Made by a program: the position numbers and the translations under genes. Positions 42,355-53,540 of a stretch of DNA of 64,000 bases are shown in pieces. Origin of the DNA: Aeoliella mucimassa (GTDB taxonomy: Bacteria > Planctomycetota > Planctomycetia > Pirellulales > Lacipirellulaceae); the NCBI RefSeq assembly GCF_007748035.1, contig NZ_CP036278.1, positions 3,038,001-3,102,000 of the forward strand. Reading direction: 5' to 3'. The stretch's first letter is position 1. Each line of letters starts with the position of its first letter. The notes beneath the pieces were generated by a model. The model was given only the letters and a program-made list of their open reading frames with translations. It made no database searches and was not told where the DNA came from.

Positions 42355-43464
42355 ATGACCGCAGCGACATTACGCACTTACACGTGCAAGGATCTCGCCC
42401 AGATGGCTAAAAAGGAAGGAGTCACGGGCTGGCACTCCATGCGTAAAGAGGAACTGATCGATGCACTCGCCAAGGCAGCCCGCCGACGGAAGCGGCGCGG
42501 CGAGGAGCTTGAGCCTCCGACGCCTAAGAAGAGTAGTACCAATGGAGCAATGGCCGCGCGGCTAACACCCGCTCAGCGGCGGGCGAAATCGCGAATCGAA
42601 GCCCTTCGTTCGCGACTTTCGAACATGAAAAACATCTCTGGCGACCGAGAGCAAAACGGACAAGAAGAAGACCGAGTTGTCTTGATGGTTCGCGATGCTT
42701 ATTGGTTGCAAGCCCACTGGGAAGTTCGCCCGTCGAGCGTGGAACGTGCTCGGACCGCCTTAGGACACAACTGGCACGGCGCCAAACCCACCCTGCGTGT
42801 CTACCGGGTGTTGGAAGATGGCAGCTCGGCGCTCTATCGCGAGGTAGAGATCCACGGCGGCGTGAATCACTGGTATATCGATGTCGATGAACCACCAAGT
42901 CAATTCCGTGCCGAACTCGGCTACCGCGGCGACAACGAAACATTCTACTGTCTGTGCCGTAGCAGCAAGGTGGCCACTCCGGTACCTGGCTCGGCCGACG
43001 CAGTGAATGGCAGTTGGGGAGACGTGGCTGAGAATGCCGATCGCATCTTCGCTATGAGCGGCGGCTACTCCGCCGAAGGTACCAGCATGGAGCTGCAGCA
43101 GTTGCTTGAAGAGCGACTACAGCGCCGAATGGGACGCCCCACCGAAACCCGTTTCGGCAACGGTGCCAACGGCATGCAAGGCGATCGCGAAGAGCTGAGT
43201 TTCGCAATTGACGCCGAACTCGTCATCTACGGGGCGACCACTCCGCGCGCGCATGTAACCGTGGAAGGTGAGCCGGTAAAGCTCCGTCCCGATGGAACAT
43301 TTGCCGTGCGGATGCACCTGCCCGATCGTCGGCAAGTAGTGCCGGTCGTGGCTTCCGACCCCGATGGGGTCGAGCAGCGGACGATCATTCTTGGTGTGGA
43401 ACGTAATACCAAGGAATTGGAGCCAGTGGTGCGTGACGCGACCAAGTCGAATCCCTATAGCTAA
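42355..43464 (+). CDS. Rho_N-domain and DUF4912 protein
   Basis: 369 residues. The N-terminus (about 8-40, YTCKDLAQMAKKEGVTGWHSMRKEELIDAL) is a Rho_N/SAP-like helix-extended fold that may bind nucleic acid. A basic linker (KAARRRKRRGEE) follows. Residues about 100-205 match DUF4912 (VLMVRDAYWLQAHWEV ... VNHWYIDVDEPPSQFRAELG). The C-terminal third is beta-rich (IYGATTPRAHVTVEGEPV) and looks like a second carbohydrate-module-like sandwich. The protein ends SNPYS. Function unknown. Confidence 0.85.
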   Translation: MTAATLRTYTCKDLAQMAKKEGVTGWHSMRKEELIDALAKAARRRKRRGEELEPPTPKKSSTNGAMAARLTPAQRRAKSRIEALRSRLSNMKNISGDREQNGQEEDRVVLMVRDAYWLQAHWEVRPSSVERARTALGHNWHGAKPTLRVYRVLEDGSSALYREVEIHGGVNHWYIDVDEPPSQFRAELGYRGDNETFYCLCRSSKVATPVPGSADAVNGSWGDVAENADRIFAMSGGYSAEGTSMELQQLLEERLQRRMGRPTETRFGNGANGMQGDREELSFAIDAELVIYGATTPRAHVTVEGEPVKLRPDGTFAVRMHLPDRRQVVPVVASDPDGVEQRTIILGVERNTKELEPVVRDATKSNPYS

Positions 43465-43491
43465 GCAGTCTTCGCATCTAACTTCGACGTG

Positions 43492-44067
43492 CTATGACAG
43501 CGGAATGGTCGCCAAGGCGGCGTATTCCGGGCCTTCGCGGCGAAGTCGGCTAGCGTACACGATAAGTTCTTCTACTGTTTGACTGCCTCCTTCGAAGTCG
43601 GTGAGCTTGGCAAGATCTTCTGCCAAGGCCACCGACTCGGCGGGGCGCAGTGACCGCCCTGCCCTGCCGAGGGTCAAATGCGGCACGTACTTGCGCGTTT
43701 CGCCTCGGAAGCCAAGCGGGCGAAGTTGCTCTTCGAGTTTCGCGTGCAGGTCGACTAACCCGTCGCCCCCTTCTCCGGCACCGAGCCAAAGCGTGCGCGG
43801 TCGGCTGTTCGACGGAAAAGCTCCGACCCCTTCAGCAATCATGCTAAAGGCCTCTACTTCACCGGCCGCGCGTTCCGCAGCCTTGCAAACGTCATACACT
43901 TCCTGGTCGTCCAATTCGCCGAGGAAGTGGAGCGTCCAATGCAAATTGGAACGCTCCACCCACTTTACGTTGTCGGCCAGGCGGCGCAATCGCATCAACG
44001 CTCGCTCTGCCCGCTCAACGACTTCGGGACCTGGAGCGACCGCGATAAACGTTCGGACTTTTGCCAT
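43492..44067 (-). CDS. thpR: RNA 2',3'-cyclic phosphodiesterase
   Basis: 191-residue 2H phosphoesterase. Both catalytic motifs are present: HWTLHFLG and HLTLGR. Members (ThpR/LigT) hydrolyse 2',3'-cyclic phosphate ends to 2'-phosphates and can ligate tRNA halves in vitro. Convergent with the DUF4912 gene. Confidence 0.93.
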   Translation of the reverse strand: MAKVRTFIAVAPGPEVVERAERALMRLRRLADNVKWVERSNLHWTLHFLGELDDQEVYDVCKAAERAAGEVEAFSMIAEGVGAFPSNSRPRTLWLGAGEGGDGLVDLHAKLEEQLRPLGFRGETRKYVPHLTLGRAGRSLRPAESVALAEDLAKLTDFEGGSQTVEELIVYASRLRREGPEYAALATIPLS

Positions 44068-44157
44068 CGGTTCGGTGTTTCAAGCATGACGACGCCATTG
44101 AGCTGCGATGATGCATCGCGCCCAAACCGCCGCAGAGGAGAGTTGCCAGGCGAGTCG

Positions 44158-45060
44158 CTAGAAGCTCAGCATCTTCTCGAACTCGACCATTCGACGATCG
44201 ATATCTTCGCGAGTGATCTGTTGCATCCGTTCCAGGCCGAATCCTTCGACATTGAAGCTCGCGGTCAAGGTACCATAGGCCATGGCCCGCTTGAGAGTCG
44301 ATGGATCGAAGTTGTCTTGCTCGGTCAGGTAGCCCATCATGCCGCCAGCGAAACTGTCGCCTGCACCGGTGGGATCGACCACGTCGGGCGTGGGGTAGGC
44401 GGGCATCACGTAGGTTTCGTGTTCGCTGAAGAACATCGCTCCGTGCTCGCCCTTCTTGATGACCACGAATTTCGGACCCATTGCGCGGACCTTATGGCCT
44501 GCTTCTACCAGGTTTTCGGTGCCTGTGATCAGCTTTGCTTCGCTGTCGTTTAGCACCAACCCGTCGAGTTCTTGCAGCAAGGCGTCGAGGTCGTCGCGTT
44601 GGGTTTGAATCCACAGGTCCATCGTGTCGGCTACGGCCAAGCGTCGGCCTGGCACCTGGCTCAGCACTTTCATCTGTACGCCGGGCACACCGTTGGCTAG
44701 GAACACGTATTTTGCGTTGCGATAGGCTTCTGGCAACACGGGATCAAACTCACCGAACACGTTGAGCTCGACCTCCAGGGTCTCGCGGTCGTTCATGTTG
44801 GGTTCGTAGCGACCTGTCCAGGTGAAGGTCTTGCCGCCAGATACCTGCGACAGTCCAGTGACATCGACGCCGCGATTCGAGAGCAATTCGGTATGCTCTG
44901 CGGGCCAGTCTTCGCCTACTACTCCGACCAGGCGGACCGTGGTAAAGAAGCTCGCTGCGTAGGAAAAGTGCGTAGCGGAACCTCCCAGGCAGTTGTCCCG
45001 GCGGGCTGTGGGGGTCTCGATATTATCAATGGCAACGGAACCAACAACAACTAAAGGCAT
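44158..45060 (-). CDS. PfkB-family sugar/nucleoside kinase
   Basis: 300-residue ribokinase-fold kinase. Signature 2 with the catalytic Asp is VVDPTGAGDSFAGGMMGYL; the N-terminal GSVAIDNIETP and GGSATHFSYAASFF fit substrate binding. The substrate cannot be read from the sequence; adenosine/ribose/fructose-type kinases are possible. Followed by thpR on the same strand. Confidence 0.92.
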   Translation of the reverse strand: MPLVVVGSVAIDNIETPTARRDNCLGGSATHFSYAASFFTTVRLVGVVGEDWPAEHTELLSNRGVDVTGLSQVSGGKTFTWTGRYEPNMNDRETLEVELNVFGEFDPVLPEAYRNAKYVFLANGVPGVQMKVLSQVPGRRLAVADTMDLWIQTQRDDLDALLQELDGLVLNDSEAKLITGTENLVEAGHKVRAMGPKFVVIKKGEHGAMFFSEHETYVMPAYPTPDVVDPTGAGDSFAGGMMGYLTEQDNFDPSTLKRAMAYGTLTASFNVEGFGLERMQQITREDIDRRMVEFEKMLSF

Positions 45061-45199
45061 AAGTAATCTCTCGGCTTACGGTGAATTCTGATGGCGAACC
45101 AACCAGTATGTCCGAATCGCCAGTTGGCTTAAAGCCCCATGCCGAACGGGTGCTATTGGTTTGCAGTGGAGATCTGCTTCCTGAAACCACTTCGTGAGC

Positions 45200-46855
45200 T
45201 TAGGGGGCGTTAACCTGTTCGCCGCCAGACTTGGTGAGGATTGCCTTGAAGAATTCGGTATCGATCATTTCGTCGATGGCGGAAACGTGACCATCGCAAA
45301 ACGCGGCGAGAAATACGCCCGGACGCAAGCCGATCAGCCCCTTCAGCGGATTCTCTGTGTCGTACGACCAGTCCGCTGGTTTCGTCCAGGTGACTGCTGC
45401 CTCGTCGGAAGTTTCGAGCAGAATCACAGTCATGGAAGTGCCATCCGATACGTCCCTGGTCCGCGTTGCCTTCTGCGTTCCATCAAACACAAACCCTTCC
45501 CCAACAGGTGCAACGTAGTTCGTCTTTCCTTTTGAGGGATCGAGGATGGAACTGGGGCTGGAAAACACTGCGGGCATCAGCGGAATCAGCTGCTTGTTGT
45601 GATCGCTATCCCATGGCTCATCCAGGTGGAATTGTTGGTAAAGGCCATCTCCCCCCTCAAGGTAAGGAAGAATCGCTACCCGCCAGCTCAATAGAGGTTT
45701 GCCCTCTTGGCTGTAGATCGCGTGGGCCGGATATTCTTTTCTGACGCTCTCGTAGTTCAACAGAGCCAGGTCGAGTTGCTTGAGGTTGTTCATCGAAGCG
45801 TTGCGACGTGCGGCTTCACGACCGGCTTGCACCGCTGGTAGCAGCAAGGCGACGAGAATGCCAATCACCGCGACCGCGCCGACCTGGGCTCCGCCGGCCT
45901 GCTGCGAGTCGAACATCATAAACGTGTTGCCCTGTTGCTTGGGCTGGAACAAATCAAGGTACACCCCAGAGACTCGCTCGGTGTAGTCGGCCATGGCCGA
46001 TTGAACCGGATCGCCGCTCTGACGCATTTGGGCAAGCGAGTCTTGCATTTCGGCGAGCATTTGAGCTTTGATTTGTTCTTTACCCTCAGCGAGCAACTGG
46101 CTGACTTGCGAGGCCTCGGTCTCGGATGCCGCGTGAAAGGCAAGTCGCGATGGCAAGCTGCCATCGAGGGTGGCTGTTAATTCGCCCGATTGCAGCAACA
46201 TGGGAATGTTGAAGAACTTCTGCAGTTCTGGAGGCACTTGCGACGCCGCTTGGAACATGCCGAGGCTGATCAGCGGCCGCAGGCCTTCCATATCGACCGC
46301 CACGTACAGGTCGTCGTTCGTTGTATGCCCAGCGAGTAGCTTCGTGAGCACCGTATCTTCTTTCTCCACGTTGGGATCCATCAACTTGAGTAACATCCCA
46401 TGCGAGGCCGCAATGAGCGTCGTTTCCTTAAGCACGATGAAGCAGGGACCAGCAGGATCGATGCTCACCAGGCACTTGCGCCCGAGAATCTCGCCGGGCT
46501 CCGTATGTTCGGTGATTTCGGGAGCTAGCTTTTCCAGATCCCATGGCTGGTCGGCTTTGAGGAACAGGGCGTAGAAGAACTGGGGGCCGAGCGGGGGCTC
46601 GATCACGCATACCGCCTGTTCAATGTGGGCAGCGTCCATGCCTAGGTATTTCTCGCCAGCCGCCTTGGCGACTTCGATCGGCAGCAACGCGTTCGCAGGG
46701 TTCTTCAGCATCTGCTGAGGGCGAAGCGAAACAGCCGCAACGGACTTGTTCGAGACAAACGAACGGCTGATGACTGGCTGCTGAGCTTTGAGTGCTGCGG
46801 TAGGGGCCAGAAACATGGCCGCGGCCAACAGAATGCAAGTAGGGCGAAAACGCAT
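45200..46855 (-). CDS. Secreted protein with an internal pilin-like helix and DUF1559-type C-terminus
   Basis: 551 residues. A signal peptide (about 1-24) is followed by an unrecognised ~300-residue domain ([20 protein letters not shown]...). Near residue 326 there is a hydrophobic helix and tail typical of planctomycete DUF1559 proteins ([20 protein letters not shown], then [20 protein letters not shown]), which normally sits at the protein N-terminus. The C-terminus has [12 protein letters not shown] and the H-X9-DG region ending [13 protein letters not shown]. The ATG at 46855 has GGGGAG seven bases upstream. Function unknown. Confidence 0.8.
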   Translation of the reverse strand: MRFRPTCILLAAAMFLAPTAALKAQQPVISRSFVSNKSVAAVSLRPQQMLKNPANALLPIEVAKAAGEKYLGMDAAHIEQAVCVIEPPLGPQFFYALFLKADQPWDLEKLAPEITEHTEPGEILGRKCLVSIDPAGPCFIVLKETTLIAASHGMLLKLMDPNVEKEDTVLTKLLAGHTTNDDLYVAVDMEGLRPLISLGMFQAASQVPPELQKFFNIPMLLQSGELTATLDGSLPSRLAFHAASETEASQVSQLLAEGKEQIKAQMLAEMQDSLAQMRQSGDPVQSAMADYTERVSGVYLDLFQPKQQGNTFMMFDSQQAGGAQVGAVAVIGILVALLLPAVQAGREAARRNASMNNLKQLDLALLNYESVRKEYPAHAIYSQEGKPLLSWRVAILPYLEGGDGLYQQFHLDEPWDSDHNKQLIPLMPAVFSSPSSILDPSKGKTNYVAPVGEGFVFDGTQKATRTRDVSDGTSMTVILLETSDEAAVTWTKPADWSYDTENPLKGLIGLRPGVFLAAFCDGHVSAIDEMIDTEFFKAILTKSGGEQVNAP

Positions 46856-46965
46856 GAGTATGCTCCCCAATGATCGGTGCGAAAATTCCCTGCGTCAGGC
46901 AGGGATAGCCGTAAGCCTAATGCAGGTGGGTTGTGTCTGTCAAACTTTGGCTGTGGTTCGTGTGC

Positions 46966-47316
46966 TTACTCCATACTAGCGATCACGACCGTGTACTGAA
47001 CCACCCATAAAACTGCGGTTACGAGTACGTGGGAAATCAATAAACATACGACCCCGCTGCCTGTGAATAATGCTCCCAGTACAACGACGGCCAGTGTCGC
47101 CACGGCGAACACCGCGATCAGTCCGCGGCGAAACGCTCGGAGCTGGTCGCGTTGCGAGGCCCAATCCATCAGGCCGAGGAACATGCCGAGCAGCGTAGGC
47201 GTCATTACGTAAATGATGGCGATGGTAAACACCCCCACCCATCGGGCGAGGGTCGCCAGCATGGCAACCACGACCATGAGCACAAGTAGTACTGCGATGC
47301 TGAATTGCGGTCGCAT
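46966..47316 (-). CDS. Small membrane protein
   Basis: 116 residues with four hydrophobic segments and little else; starts MRPQFSIAVLLVLMVVVAML. It follows glnS 21 bp downstream... in transcription order it comes after glnS (47338-49026), so it may be co-transcribed. No family recognised. Confidence 0.6.
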   Translation of the reverse strand: MRPQFSIAVLLVLMVVVAMLATLARWVGVFTIAIIYVMTPTLLGMFLGLMDWASQRDQLRAFRRGLIAVFAVATLAVVVLGALFTGSGVVCLLISHVLVTAVLWVVQYTVVIASME

Positions 47317-47337
47317 AGCAATGTGCTTGGACGTTTA

Positions 47338-49026
<1,689 letters not shown>

Positions 49027-49290
49027 GGGGAGGTTTTCCTGACGGGCAGACGCCTGGGTGATTCGGGGACCGCTTCTTCCGTGCGGTTCGCAACTAAATG
49101 TATCAAAACGACCCTAGATGGAGTACGGGAGTTCGTCGCACGAAGGGGCGATTTCAGTAGTAATGGGTAAATCGTAGGTTGTTTCATGGCAGCTGCGGGC
49201 AATAATACCTCGAAGGGATGTACCACGACGGCATCCGATGTTCCGCGATGAATTGCGAAATCCCAGTTTCCAATCCATAAGAGTAGGAGT

Positions 49291-49629
49291 TTGATGATGC
49301 GTGCGTTTATTTGTGTTGCGGTTTTGCTGCTGGGATCGTTGTGGGCTGCTAGTGCTTCGCAGGCTCAGGTGGTCGCTCATTCGGTGTACTACCCCGCTCC
49401 AGCGGTGGTGGTTCCCGCAACTTATACCCAAACCACGGTCTACCGTCCGGTGCTCCGACCGTTTTCTCCAGTCGTAAGAACGGTTCAGCGACCTGCTTAC
49501 GTCGCTCCCCAGCCGGCCGTCGTCGCACGCCCGGTGGTGCCGACCTACGCGTCGCCGGTACCGACGGTGACCACCACTCGTTATCGCCCCATCCTCGGCG
49601 GCACGGTCACTCGCACGTGGGTGCCGTGA
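49291..49629 (+). CDS. Small secreted Pro/Val/Tyr/Thr-rich protein
   Basis: 112 residues. A signal peptide (about 1-25, ending ASQA) is followed by a low-complexity mature part with repeated VYRPV / RPVVPTYASP-type motifs and no Cys. TAGGAG lies upstream of the ATGATG start. Probably an envelope or matrix protein; function unknown. Confidence 0.7.
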   Translation: MMMRAFICVAVLLLGSLWAASASQAQVVAHSVYYPAPAVVVPATYTQTTVYRPVLRPFSPVVRTVQRPAYVAPQPAVVARPVVPTYASPVPTVTTTRYRPILGGTVTRTWVP

Positions 49630-49743
49630 TTGCTGCGAATTCGGCCACCTGCCGCTCGGCTGGTCGTCGACCTTTCGCTGTTTGACTGTCTCTCGCGATT
49701 GGCAAGTCACACCCTGTGCGTGACCAACACCCAAGGTGTTCCC

Positions 49744-50277
49744 ATGCAACGCATACGTATTGTTAAAGGCGATATTACTACTCTTAAAGTCGACGCGGTT
49801 GTGAACGCCGCCAATGAGCGGATGCTCGGCGGCGGCGGTGTCGACGGCGCGATCCACCAGGCGGCCGGGCCTAAGCTGCTTGCAGCGTGCGAGCAGGTGC
49901 CGACCGTGGCGCCGGAGGTCCGCTGCCCCACTGGCGAGGCCCGGATTACTCCCGGTTTCAATCTGCCCGCAAATTGGGTGATCCACACGGTCGGTCCCGT
50001 GTGGCACGGTGGGCAGCAAGGCGAGGCGGGTAAATTGGCGAAGTGCTATCAAAGTTGTTTGAGTCTGGCATTTGAGCACGACATTCGGTCGGTCGCTTTT
50101 CCGGCAATCAGTTGCGGCGTCTATCGTTTTCCTCCACAGCAAGCTGCCGAGATTGCTCGCCGCGAGACGGAGAAGTTTCTCGCGAAGAATGATTCGGTTG
50201 ATGAAGTCCTGTTTGTCGCGTTTGAGCCCAGTATGGTGGAAGTGATGGAGCAGGTGGCGGAGAGCAGCAATCTTTAG
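49744..50277 (+). CDS. Macrodomain protein (O-acetyl-ADP-ribose deacetylase type)
   Basis: 177-residue stand-alone macrodomain of the MacroD/YmdB type. ADP-ribose-binding segments: VKGDITTLKVDAVVNAAN, MLGGGGVDGAIHQAAG and AFPAISCGVYRFP. Hydrolyses O-acetyl-ADP-ribose or ADP-ribosyl-Asp/Glu bonds. The ATG at 49744 matches the family start. Not next to a sirtuin or DarT-like toxin gene. Confidence 0.94.
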   Translation: MQRIRIVKGDITTLKVDAVVNAANERMLGGGGVDGAIHQAAGPKLLAACEQVPTVAPEVRCPTGEARITPGFNLPANWVIHTVGPVWHGGQQGEAGKLAKCYQSCLSLAFEHDIRSVAFPAISCGVYRFPPQQAAEIARRETEKFLAKNDSVDEVLFVAFEPSMVEVMEQVAESSNL

Positions 50278-50286
50278 CGAGGCTCG

Positions 50287-51162
50287 TCAGGCGGCTTCGC
50301 GAGTTTCTTCGTCGTTGCTAATGGGTGGGGGAGTTTGTCGCGCGGCCCAGTAGGCCAGGCGTTTGGCTTCTTTTCGTTTGCGGCCAATGTGCAAAGCAAA
50401 GTCGACCAGTCCAGGAGCAAACCGCTTCAGCACGCAGAGCGTCTTGGCGATCGGTTCGACCACCACGACGCGACGATTGCGGCGGATGCCTTTAATCGCT
50501 GCCTTGGCGACTTGCTCGGCGGTGGTGGTCGTCCAACGCGGTGGATTCTTATGATCCTGCACCGTCTTCGACAGCGCGGTATCAAACAGGTTGGTCCGCA
50601 CCAAACCGGGGCACAGCGCGGTGACACCGAGGCCTTGCGGGCCGTATTCGCTGCGTAGCGATTCGGTATAGCCGACCAGGCCGAACTTCGCCGCGTTGTA
50701 GGCGCACACCTTTGGCAGGCCGACCAATCCCATAATGCTGCACACGTTCAAAATGTGCGTATCAGGACGCGAAAGTAGCATCGGCAGCAACTCTTGCGTC
50801 AGCCGAATATGGGACAGCATGTTGATCGAAATCACCCGATCGAAATGCTCGAGGCTCATCCGATCGGTCGGACCGTAGTAGGCGATCCCCGCGTTGTTGA
50901 CTAGCAGGTCGACACCGCCGGGCAGGTGCTCGGCCGCTCGGGCGAGGGCCGAGACCGACTCGGTGATCGATGCATCGTACTGCTGAGTCGCGATACTCAC
51001 TCCCGCGTCGGCAGCGATCCTGGCGGTCTCGGCCATGCCAGGTTCATCGCGATCGGCCAGCAGTAAGTGCATCCCCTGATCGGCAAGTCGCAGCGCCAGC
51101 TCCCGGCCAATGCCGGAAGCCGCGCCGGTAACGAGTGCACGTTTGCCTTTCAGGATTTTCAT
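50287..51162 (-). CDS. Short-chain dehydrogenase/reductase
   Basis: 291-residue classical SDR. Cofactor motif VTGAASGIGRELALRLA, NNAGIAYYG, catalytic Ser in NVCSIMGLVG and YNAAK as YxxxK. The C-terminus is basic (IGRKRKEAKRLAYWAARQ), suggesting membrane association. It lies 69 bp downstream of the halogenase-like gene on the same strand and may act in the same pathway; the substrate is unknown. Confidence 0.92.
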   Translation of the reverse strand: MKILKGKRALVTGAASGIGRELALRLADQGMHLLLADRDEPGMAETARIAADAGVSIATQQYDASITESVSALARAAEHLPGGVDLLVNNAGIAYYGPTDRMSLEHFDRVISINMLSHIRLTQELLPMLLSRPDTHILNVCSIMGLVGLPKVCAYNAAKFGLVGYTESLRSEYGPQGLGVTALCPGLVRTNLFDTALSKTVQDHKNPPRWTTTTAEQVAKAAIKGIRRNRRVVVVEPIAKTLCVLKRFAPGLVDFALHIGRKRKEAKRLAYWAARQTPPPISNDEETREAA

Positions 51163-51231
51163 AACGCCAGGCGCTCCAGCAAGGGTTAGCTCGTAGGCAA
51201 CCTCGCCATCGCCGGTAGACGATAGCCAGGG

Positions 51232-52341
51232 TTAAGCCGCGGGACGCAGTACCTCGGTTACTGCGCCGTCGCGTTCCAGCTCGTGGGCCGGAATCGTGCG
51301 GCTGAGTCGGTAGTTGTCTTCGCCTCGCAGCAAGGCAACGCCCCACTTGTCGAGGTGGTACTTACCGCCGTTGTAAACGCTGCGGTAATACTTCTTATCG
51401 GTGTAAACCGGTACGCTCGTCGGAATCACCCGCATGTTGAACGCCAGGCGATGCTTATCGGTGGTGTTCGGGCCCGATCCGTGGATGCAGCGTTCGGTGA
51501 AGATCATGAACTGACCTGGTTTCACCGGTACCTCCACCGAGCGGGCTTCCTCTTCTGGGGTGTATTCCAAGCTAAAATCAGCCTCGTAAAATCCTTCGTT
51601 GCCGCCGAACTTGATCGGGCGAATCGAGTTGTGCGTGCCCGGCATGAACCGCAAGCAACCGTTGTCGTGGTGCGTATTGTCTACGGCTACCCAGACGGTC
51701 AGCTGGAAAATGTCGCTCAGGTTCGGCGGGAAAATCGCCGGGTCCTGGTAGTCTTCTACCATGAACGTGCTAGCTTGGTGCCATTGGATCGTCGGGGAAC
51801 CGGGGCCCTTATAGAAAATCTGCGACCGCCAAGTCAACAGATCTGGTCCCAGGATCTGAGCGCATCGCTCGGTAATCGCCGGGTGCTTCAGATAGTTCCA
51901 CATTCTCGGCATCTCGAAATGTCGATCCCGAGGAGTCTTGAACCCGTAGGTCTCGCTGTTGGTGTTCTCGATCGCTAGCAGATCCTGCTTGAAGCTCAGC
52001 ATCTGCTCGGGCGTGAACGCATCGAATGGACCCAGGTAGCCGTTGGTGTAGAACGACTTGAGCTGATCGTGACTCAGGCGGTACTCCGGAGCCACCTCGG
52101 CCTTGGGCTCGATATGTTTCGGCATCTGGAAGTAGCAAGGCTGATCGATAAACGCCTTGAGCACCCGCGATTTGAGGATCATCGAGAACATCTCGTAGTC
52201 CCAGTTGCGAACGATGCTCTTGAAGTCGCGTGGCAAGACGCCGCGCGGGAGTCCGAGTGCTTTCCACGCACACAGGCCGGCCAGGCCACCCATGATCGGC
52301 AAGCGTTGCCACATGGGACGCAGTTTGGGCTTCATATTCAT
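51232..52341 (-). CDS. SyrB2-like Fe(II)/2-oxoglutarate halogenase candidate (PhyH superfamily)
   Basis: 369 residues. The PhyH-like double-stranded beta-helix covers about 90-345. The first iron-ligand motif is WHQAS (His188-Gln-Ala190): where hydroxylases have HxD, this protein has HxA, the hallmark of SyrB2-type aliphatic halogenases, in which the free site binds chloride. Other blocks resemble SyrB2 as I remember it: NGYLGPFDAFTPEQM, ILGPDLLTWR, NGCLRFMPGTHNS and VKPGQFMIF. The distal His is probably His287 and the 2-oxoglutarate Arg is Arg298 or Arg304. An N-terminal ~90-residue extension is unlike SyrB2. GGAG lies nine bases before the ATG. No NRPS or carrier protein is nearby. Confidence 0.8.
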   Translation of the reverse strand: MNMKPKLRPMWQRLPIMGGLAGLCAWKALGLPRGVLPRDFKSIVRNWDYEMFSMILKSRVLKAFIDQPCYFQMPKHIEPKAEVAPEYRLSHDQLKSFYTNGYLGPFDAFTPEQMLSFKQDLLAIENTNSETYGFKTPRDRHFEMPRMWNYLKHPAITERCAQILGPDLLTWRSQIFYKGPGSPTIQWHQASTFMVEDYQDPAIFPPNLSDIFQLTVWVAVDNTHHDNGCLRFMPGTHNSIRPIKFGGNEGFYEADFSLEYTPEEEARSVEVPVKPGQFMIFTERCIHGSGPNTTDKHRLAFNMRVIPTSVPVYTDKKYYRSVYNGGKYHLDKWGVALLRGEDNYRLSRTIPAHELERDGAVTEVLRPAA

Positions 52342-52933
52342 CGTGTCTGCTCCGGATAAGGGGGCGAGTGCTATCGAAGCACTGCCGATGGGTAAATGCG
52401 TAGACGAGGGAGGGCTTAACGCCTGTGGTGAATTTATCGGCTGGCAAAGTGGACGACCTTAGCAACAACCTCCCAAAGATTTCGAGAGTAGTTTTTGCCT
52501 GCGCTGATCTATTGCCCCCAAAACGCCAGAATCGATTCGTGGGGGCAAAACCCTCTTGGGGCCTCACTGCTCGAGGGGCGTTTTGCTCGGTGTTTTTAGA
52601 GGTTTTGGCTGCTGGCATCGGTGGGCTCCAGATGATTTCGCCCCACCCCCACTGCAGGTGGGGGCATAATCGCCGGCCAAACGAATGAGTGGGATGGCCA
52701 GAGCAAGCGACAGGTTGGCGATGGGAGAGTAAGAGGAGTGTGTTCAGGTGTATAGTTTTAGTCCCCATTGGACCACGATAGGTGTCCATTTTCAAGGGAA
52801 AAATGGACAATTGAAGGCCTGGGGGGTGACGCTCTTGAGCCGCCAGCTGGACACCCGGCGCCCGATTTGACATCCAGCCCGGCTGCTAGCTTAATAGAGG
52901 TTTGGGTTTTCATTGCACCAGGGACGTACCGCT
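52342..52933. other. 592-bp divergent intergenic region with several hairpins
   Basis: Between the halogenase-like gene (minus) and the zinc-ribbon gene (plus). Inverted repeats: TGCCCCC/GGGGGCA (52513-52519 with 52541-52547), CCCCCAC-tgcag-GTGGGGG (52646-52664) and TGTCCATTTT / AAAATGGACA (52783-52792 with 52800-52809, a 10-bp stem with 7-nt loop). No gene is evident. Confidence 0.55.
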
Positions 52934-53494
52934 ATGCCTATCAAGTTTCACTGCCCGCATTGTCGTGCTTCGATCAAGGCCCCCGAGACTCACCTCGGAG
53001 CAACGCTCCCCTGCCCGAGGTGTGGGCAGCCAGTAGTGGTGGCCGCGGAATCGGCGGAAGAGCCCCCGCCGGTGGTGAAGCCATCGACGCAGGAGCCGTC
53101 GGTGGAAGAAGTGCCGCAGATCGTTACCAAGCCACCCAAGGGCAAGCCAGCATCGCCGCCCCCTGCCCCCCCAGCGCCGGCTAGCGCCCCGCCTGTAGCC
53201 GCGGCGGCTCCGCCAGTAGCGGCTGCTCCACCAACGGTTGATCCACCAGAAGAGCCGGTGGAGACCAATGCATTTGAACCACCGCAAGCAGTGGTAACCA
53301 ATGTCCGCGATGTGAAATTGGAGAACGTGCGGATCGTCGATGTCCGATTGTCATTCGGCACCGTGTTTCGCTTTGCCGTGCAGTTCTTCTTGGCGAACTT
53401 GCTGCTCAGCATGGCGCTTGGCGGGGTGATGTTCCTGCTATCGCTCCTGCTGACAGCGATCGGTTTGAGCTTGCTCGGGGGTGGTGCCCCTTAG
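52934..53494 (+). CDS. Zinc-ribbon, proline-rich, membrane-anchored protein
   Basis: 186 residues. An N-terminal zinc ribbon (MPIKFHCPHCRASIKAPE ... LPCPRCGQPVVV; two CxxC pairs) is followed by a Pro/Ala-rich linker (about 50-115) and a C-terminal pair of hydrophobic segments (FAVQFFLANLLLSMALGGVMF and LLSLLLTAIGLSLL). This zinc-ribbon plus linker plus membrane layout is frequent in planctomycetes; the role is unknown. The hairpin array begins 47 bp after its stop. Confidence 0.75.
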   Translation: MPIKFHCPHCRASIKAPETHLGATLPCPRCGQPVVVAAESAEEPPPVVKPSTQEPSVEEVPQIVTKPPKGKPASPPPAPPAPASAPPVAAAAPPVAAAPPTVDPPEEPVETNAFEPPQAVVTNVRDVKLENVRIVDVRLSFGTVFRFAVQFFLANLLLSMALGGVMFLLSLLLTAIGLSLLGGGAP

Positions 53495-53540
53495 GTGTAG
53501 CGATCGCTCATGGACGAGGGGGAGATAAAAAGACACCCCA

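Noticed and set aside
49630-49743. Upstream extension of the macrodomain gene
   Set aside because: The 38 extra residues do not resemble the family, and the ATG at 49744 gives the normal start.
50283-50302. Stray hairpin-array unit at the SDR 3' end (TCAGGCGG flanked by CTCG/CGAG)
   Set aside because: Only four base pairs and inside a coding end; most likely chance.
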